A stretch of DNA of 6,347 bases, from contig JAJFLL010000157.1 in NCBI GenBank assembly GCA_021772695.1, positions 1 through 6,347 on the forward strand, in the 5' to 3' direction. Origin of the DNA: Deltaproteobacteria bacterium (GTDB lineage Bacteria; UBA10199; DSSB01). The notes below the pieces were generated by a model, which worked only from the letters and a program-made list of their open reading frames with translations, made no database searches and was not told where the DNA came from. Numbering within the stretch: position 1 is the stretch's first letter; every line of letters starts with the position of its first letter. The position numbers and the translations under genes were made by a program. Shown here one piece after another: positions 5,808-6,347 of the stretch.

Positions 5808-6086
5808 ATGAAACGAATTGCCTTTATTGTACTATTATTAATGTTTGCCGGGGGAATTTCTCACCTTGCTTGGTCCCAAGACAAACCCGAAGATAGCGAC
5901 AATGGAATTTGGATCAAAAAATATTCCATCAAGGGAATCGATAAAAAATTCTATTACACGGCCGATACGGTGAGCCAACTCTGCTTCAGCATTGTCAGAA
6001 TCGGTACGGGTGCCGGATATACCCAGATTGAATGCTCCGCTTTAAAGAAACGGCCCGAATGGAAAAATATTATTGTTTGGGAGTAG
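5808..6086 (+). CDS. Small exported protein of unknown function
   Basis: A 92-residue protein I do not recognise. It begins with a classic Sec signal peptide: MKR, a hydrophobic core (4-16), then HLAWS-QD, so cleavage after Ser23 is likely. The mature part of about 69 residues starts acidic (DKPEDSDN). It then has aromatic and basic segments (GIWIKKYSIKGIDKKFYY), an LCFSIVRIGTG segment with Cys59, and YTQIECSALKKRPEW with Cys76, ending in IIVWE. The two cysteines could form a disulfide in the periplasm. The alternation of hydrophobic and polar residues suggests a small beta-rich fold. It starts 61 bases after hemH without a visible terminator between, so it may be transcribed with hemJ-hemH. 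Its last 17 bases overlap the 3' end of hemE on the other strand. A strong ribosome site and clear signal peptide argue that it is genuine. No function can be assigned, and haem involvement is only suggested by position. Confidence 0.85.
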   Translation: MKRIAFIVLLLMFAGGISHLAWSQDKPEDSDNGIWIKKYSIKGIDKKFYYTADTVSQLCFSIVRIGTGAGYTQIECSALKKRPEWKNIIVWE

Positions 6087-6347
6087 AGTCGACTTTAAAG
6101 GCATGAACGTAATCCACTAAGGCCATCACATGGTCCACGGGGGTCTCGGGCAAGATGCCGTGACCTAGATTAAAAATAAATCCCGACCGGCTCCCGACAC
6201 TCTCAAGCAAGCTCTGCACAATGGGTAAAAAAACTTCCGGTTTAGAAAAAAGTAAAACCGGATCAAAGTTACCCTGCACGGACTTGACTTGCAACCGATC
6301 CCACTCCTTTCGAATATCTACCCGCCAATCCATACCGAGCACTTGGC
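6070..6347 (-). CDS. hemE: Uroporphyrinogen decarboxylase, C-terminal end (partial, 5' end outside window)
   Basis: The frame is open from the right edge to the TAA at 6072-6070, giving about 91 visible residues, so the true start lies beyond the window; a GTG at 6342-6340 is internal, not the start. The fragment shows VLGMDWRVDIR, the substrate-pocket-associated VQGNFDP (family usually GNLDP) and FNLGHGILPETPVDHVMALVDYVHAF, the highly conserved HemE C-terminal block with the active-site His of GHG. HemE decarboxylates the four acetate groups of uroporphyrinogen III to give coproporphyrinogen III in the cytoplasm, feeding HemN. The Phe in GNFDP is a mild, conservative departure. The C-terminus is short (KVDSTPKQ) and overlaps the small secreted protein gene by 17 bases in the convergent orientation. 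It is transcribed separately from hemJ-hemH. Confidence 0.93.
   Translation of the reverse strand, partial: QVLGMDWRVDIRKEWDRLQVKSVQGNFDPVLLFSKPEVFLPIVQSLLESVGSRSGFIFNLGHGILPETPVDHVMALVDYVHAFKVDSTPKQ

Noticed and set aside
6340..6342. GTG on the minus strand as a start codon of a short 90-residue gene
   Set aside because: The frame stays open to the window edge and the protein is the C-terminal part of HemE, so this is an internal Val codon.
1..6347. Mobile elements, CRISPR arrays, toxin-antitoxin or phage defence genes
   Set aside because: No transposase or integrase, terminal repeats, regularly spaced repeats or defence-type proteins are present in any frame.

Overview
The window is a chromosomal segment of a Gram-negative bacterium and is dominated by haem metabolism. 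Three complete genes and one partial gene encode what look like the last four steps of protoporphyrin-dependent haem synthesis: HemE (partial, minus strand, right edge), HemN, HemJ and HemH (plus strand). Between hemN and hemJ, on the opposite strand, lies a large gene for an animal-type (cyclooxygenase-peroxidase superfamily) haem peroxidase with an export signal. Base composition is close to balanced. The exported proteins, the use of HemJ rather than HemG/HemY, and a HemH with an internal cysteine cluster suggest a proteobacterium or a former 'delta-proteobacterial' lineage such as Bdellovibrionota. That placement is an inference from gene types, not a sequence match.

Layout from left to right: (1) 2-142, the C-terminal end of a TfoX/Sxy N-terminal-domain protein. 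(2) 117-836, a TVP38/TMEM64 (VTT-domain) membrane protein that overlaps it by 26 bases. (3) 846-2225, hemN, 9 bases further on, so 1-3 look like one transcription unit. (4) 2247-3944, minus strand, the haem peroxidase, convergent with hemN across only 21 bases. (5) 3945-4300, an AT-rich divergent intergenic region with candidate back-to-back promoters and an inverted repeat. (6) 4301-4735 hemJ and 4736-5746 hemH, directly abutting and probably translationally coupled. (7) 5808-6086, a small secreted protein of unknown function with a strong ribosome binding site. (8) 6070-6347, minus strand, the C-terminal end of hemE, overlapping the tail of gene 7 by 17 bases.

How the genes fit together: HemE makes coproporphyrinogen III, HemN converts it without oxygen to protoporphyrinogen IX, HemJ oxidises that to protoporphyrin IX, and HemH inserts ferrous iron. 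The peroxidase is a haem consumer, and its predicted site is the cell envelope or outside the cell. No RNA genes, CRISPR arrays, insertion sequences or phage genes were seen. No clearly new multi-gene system is visible. The items most worth a second look are the envelope-directed animal-type peroxidase inside a haem locus, the cysteine cluster of HemH, the unknown small secreted protein, and the divergent control region.
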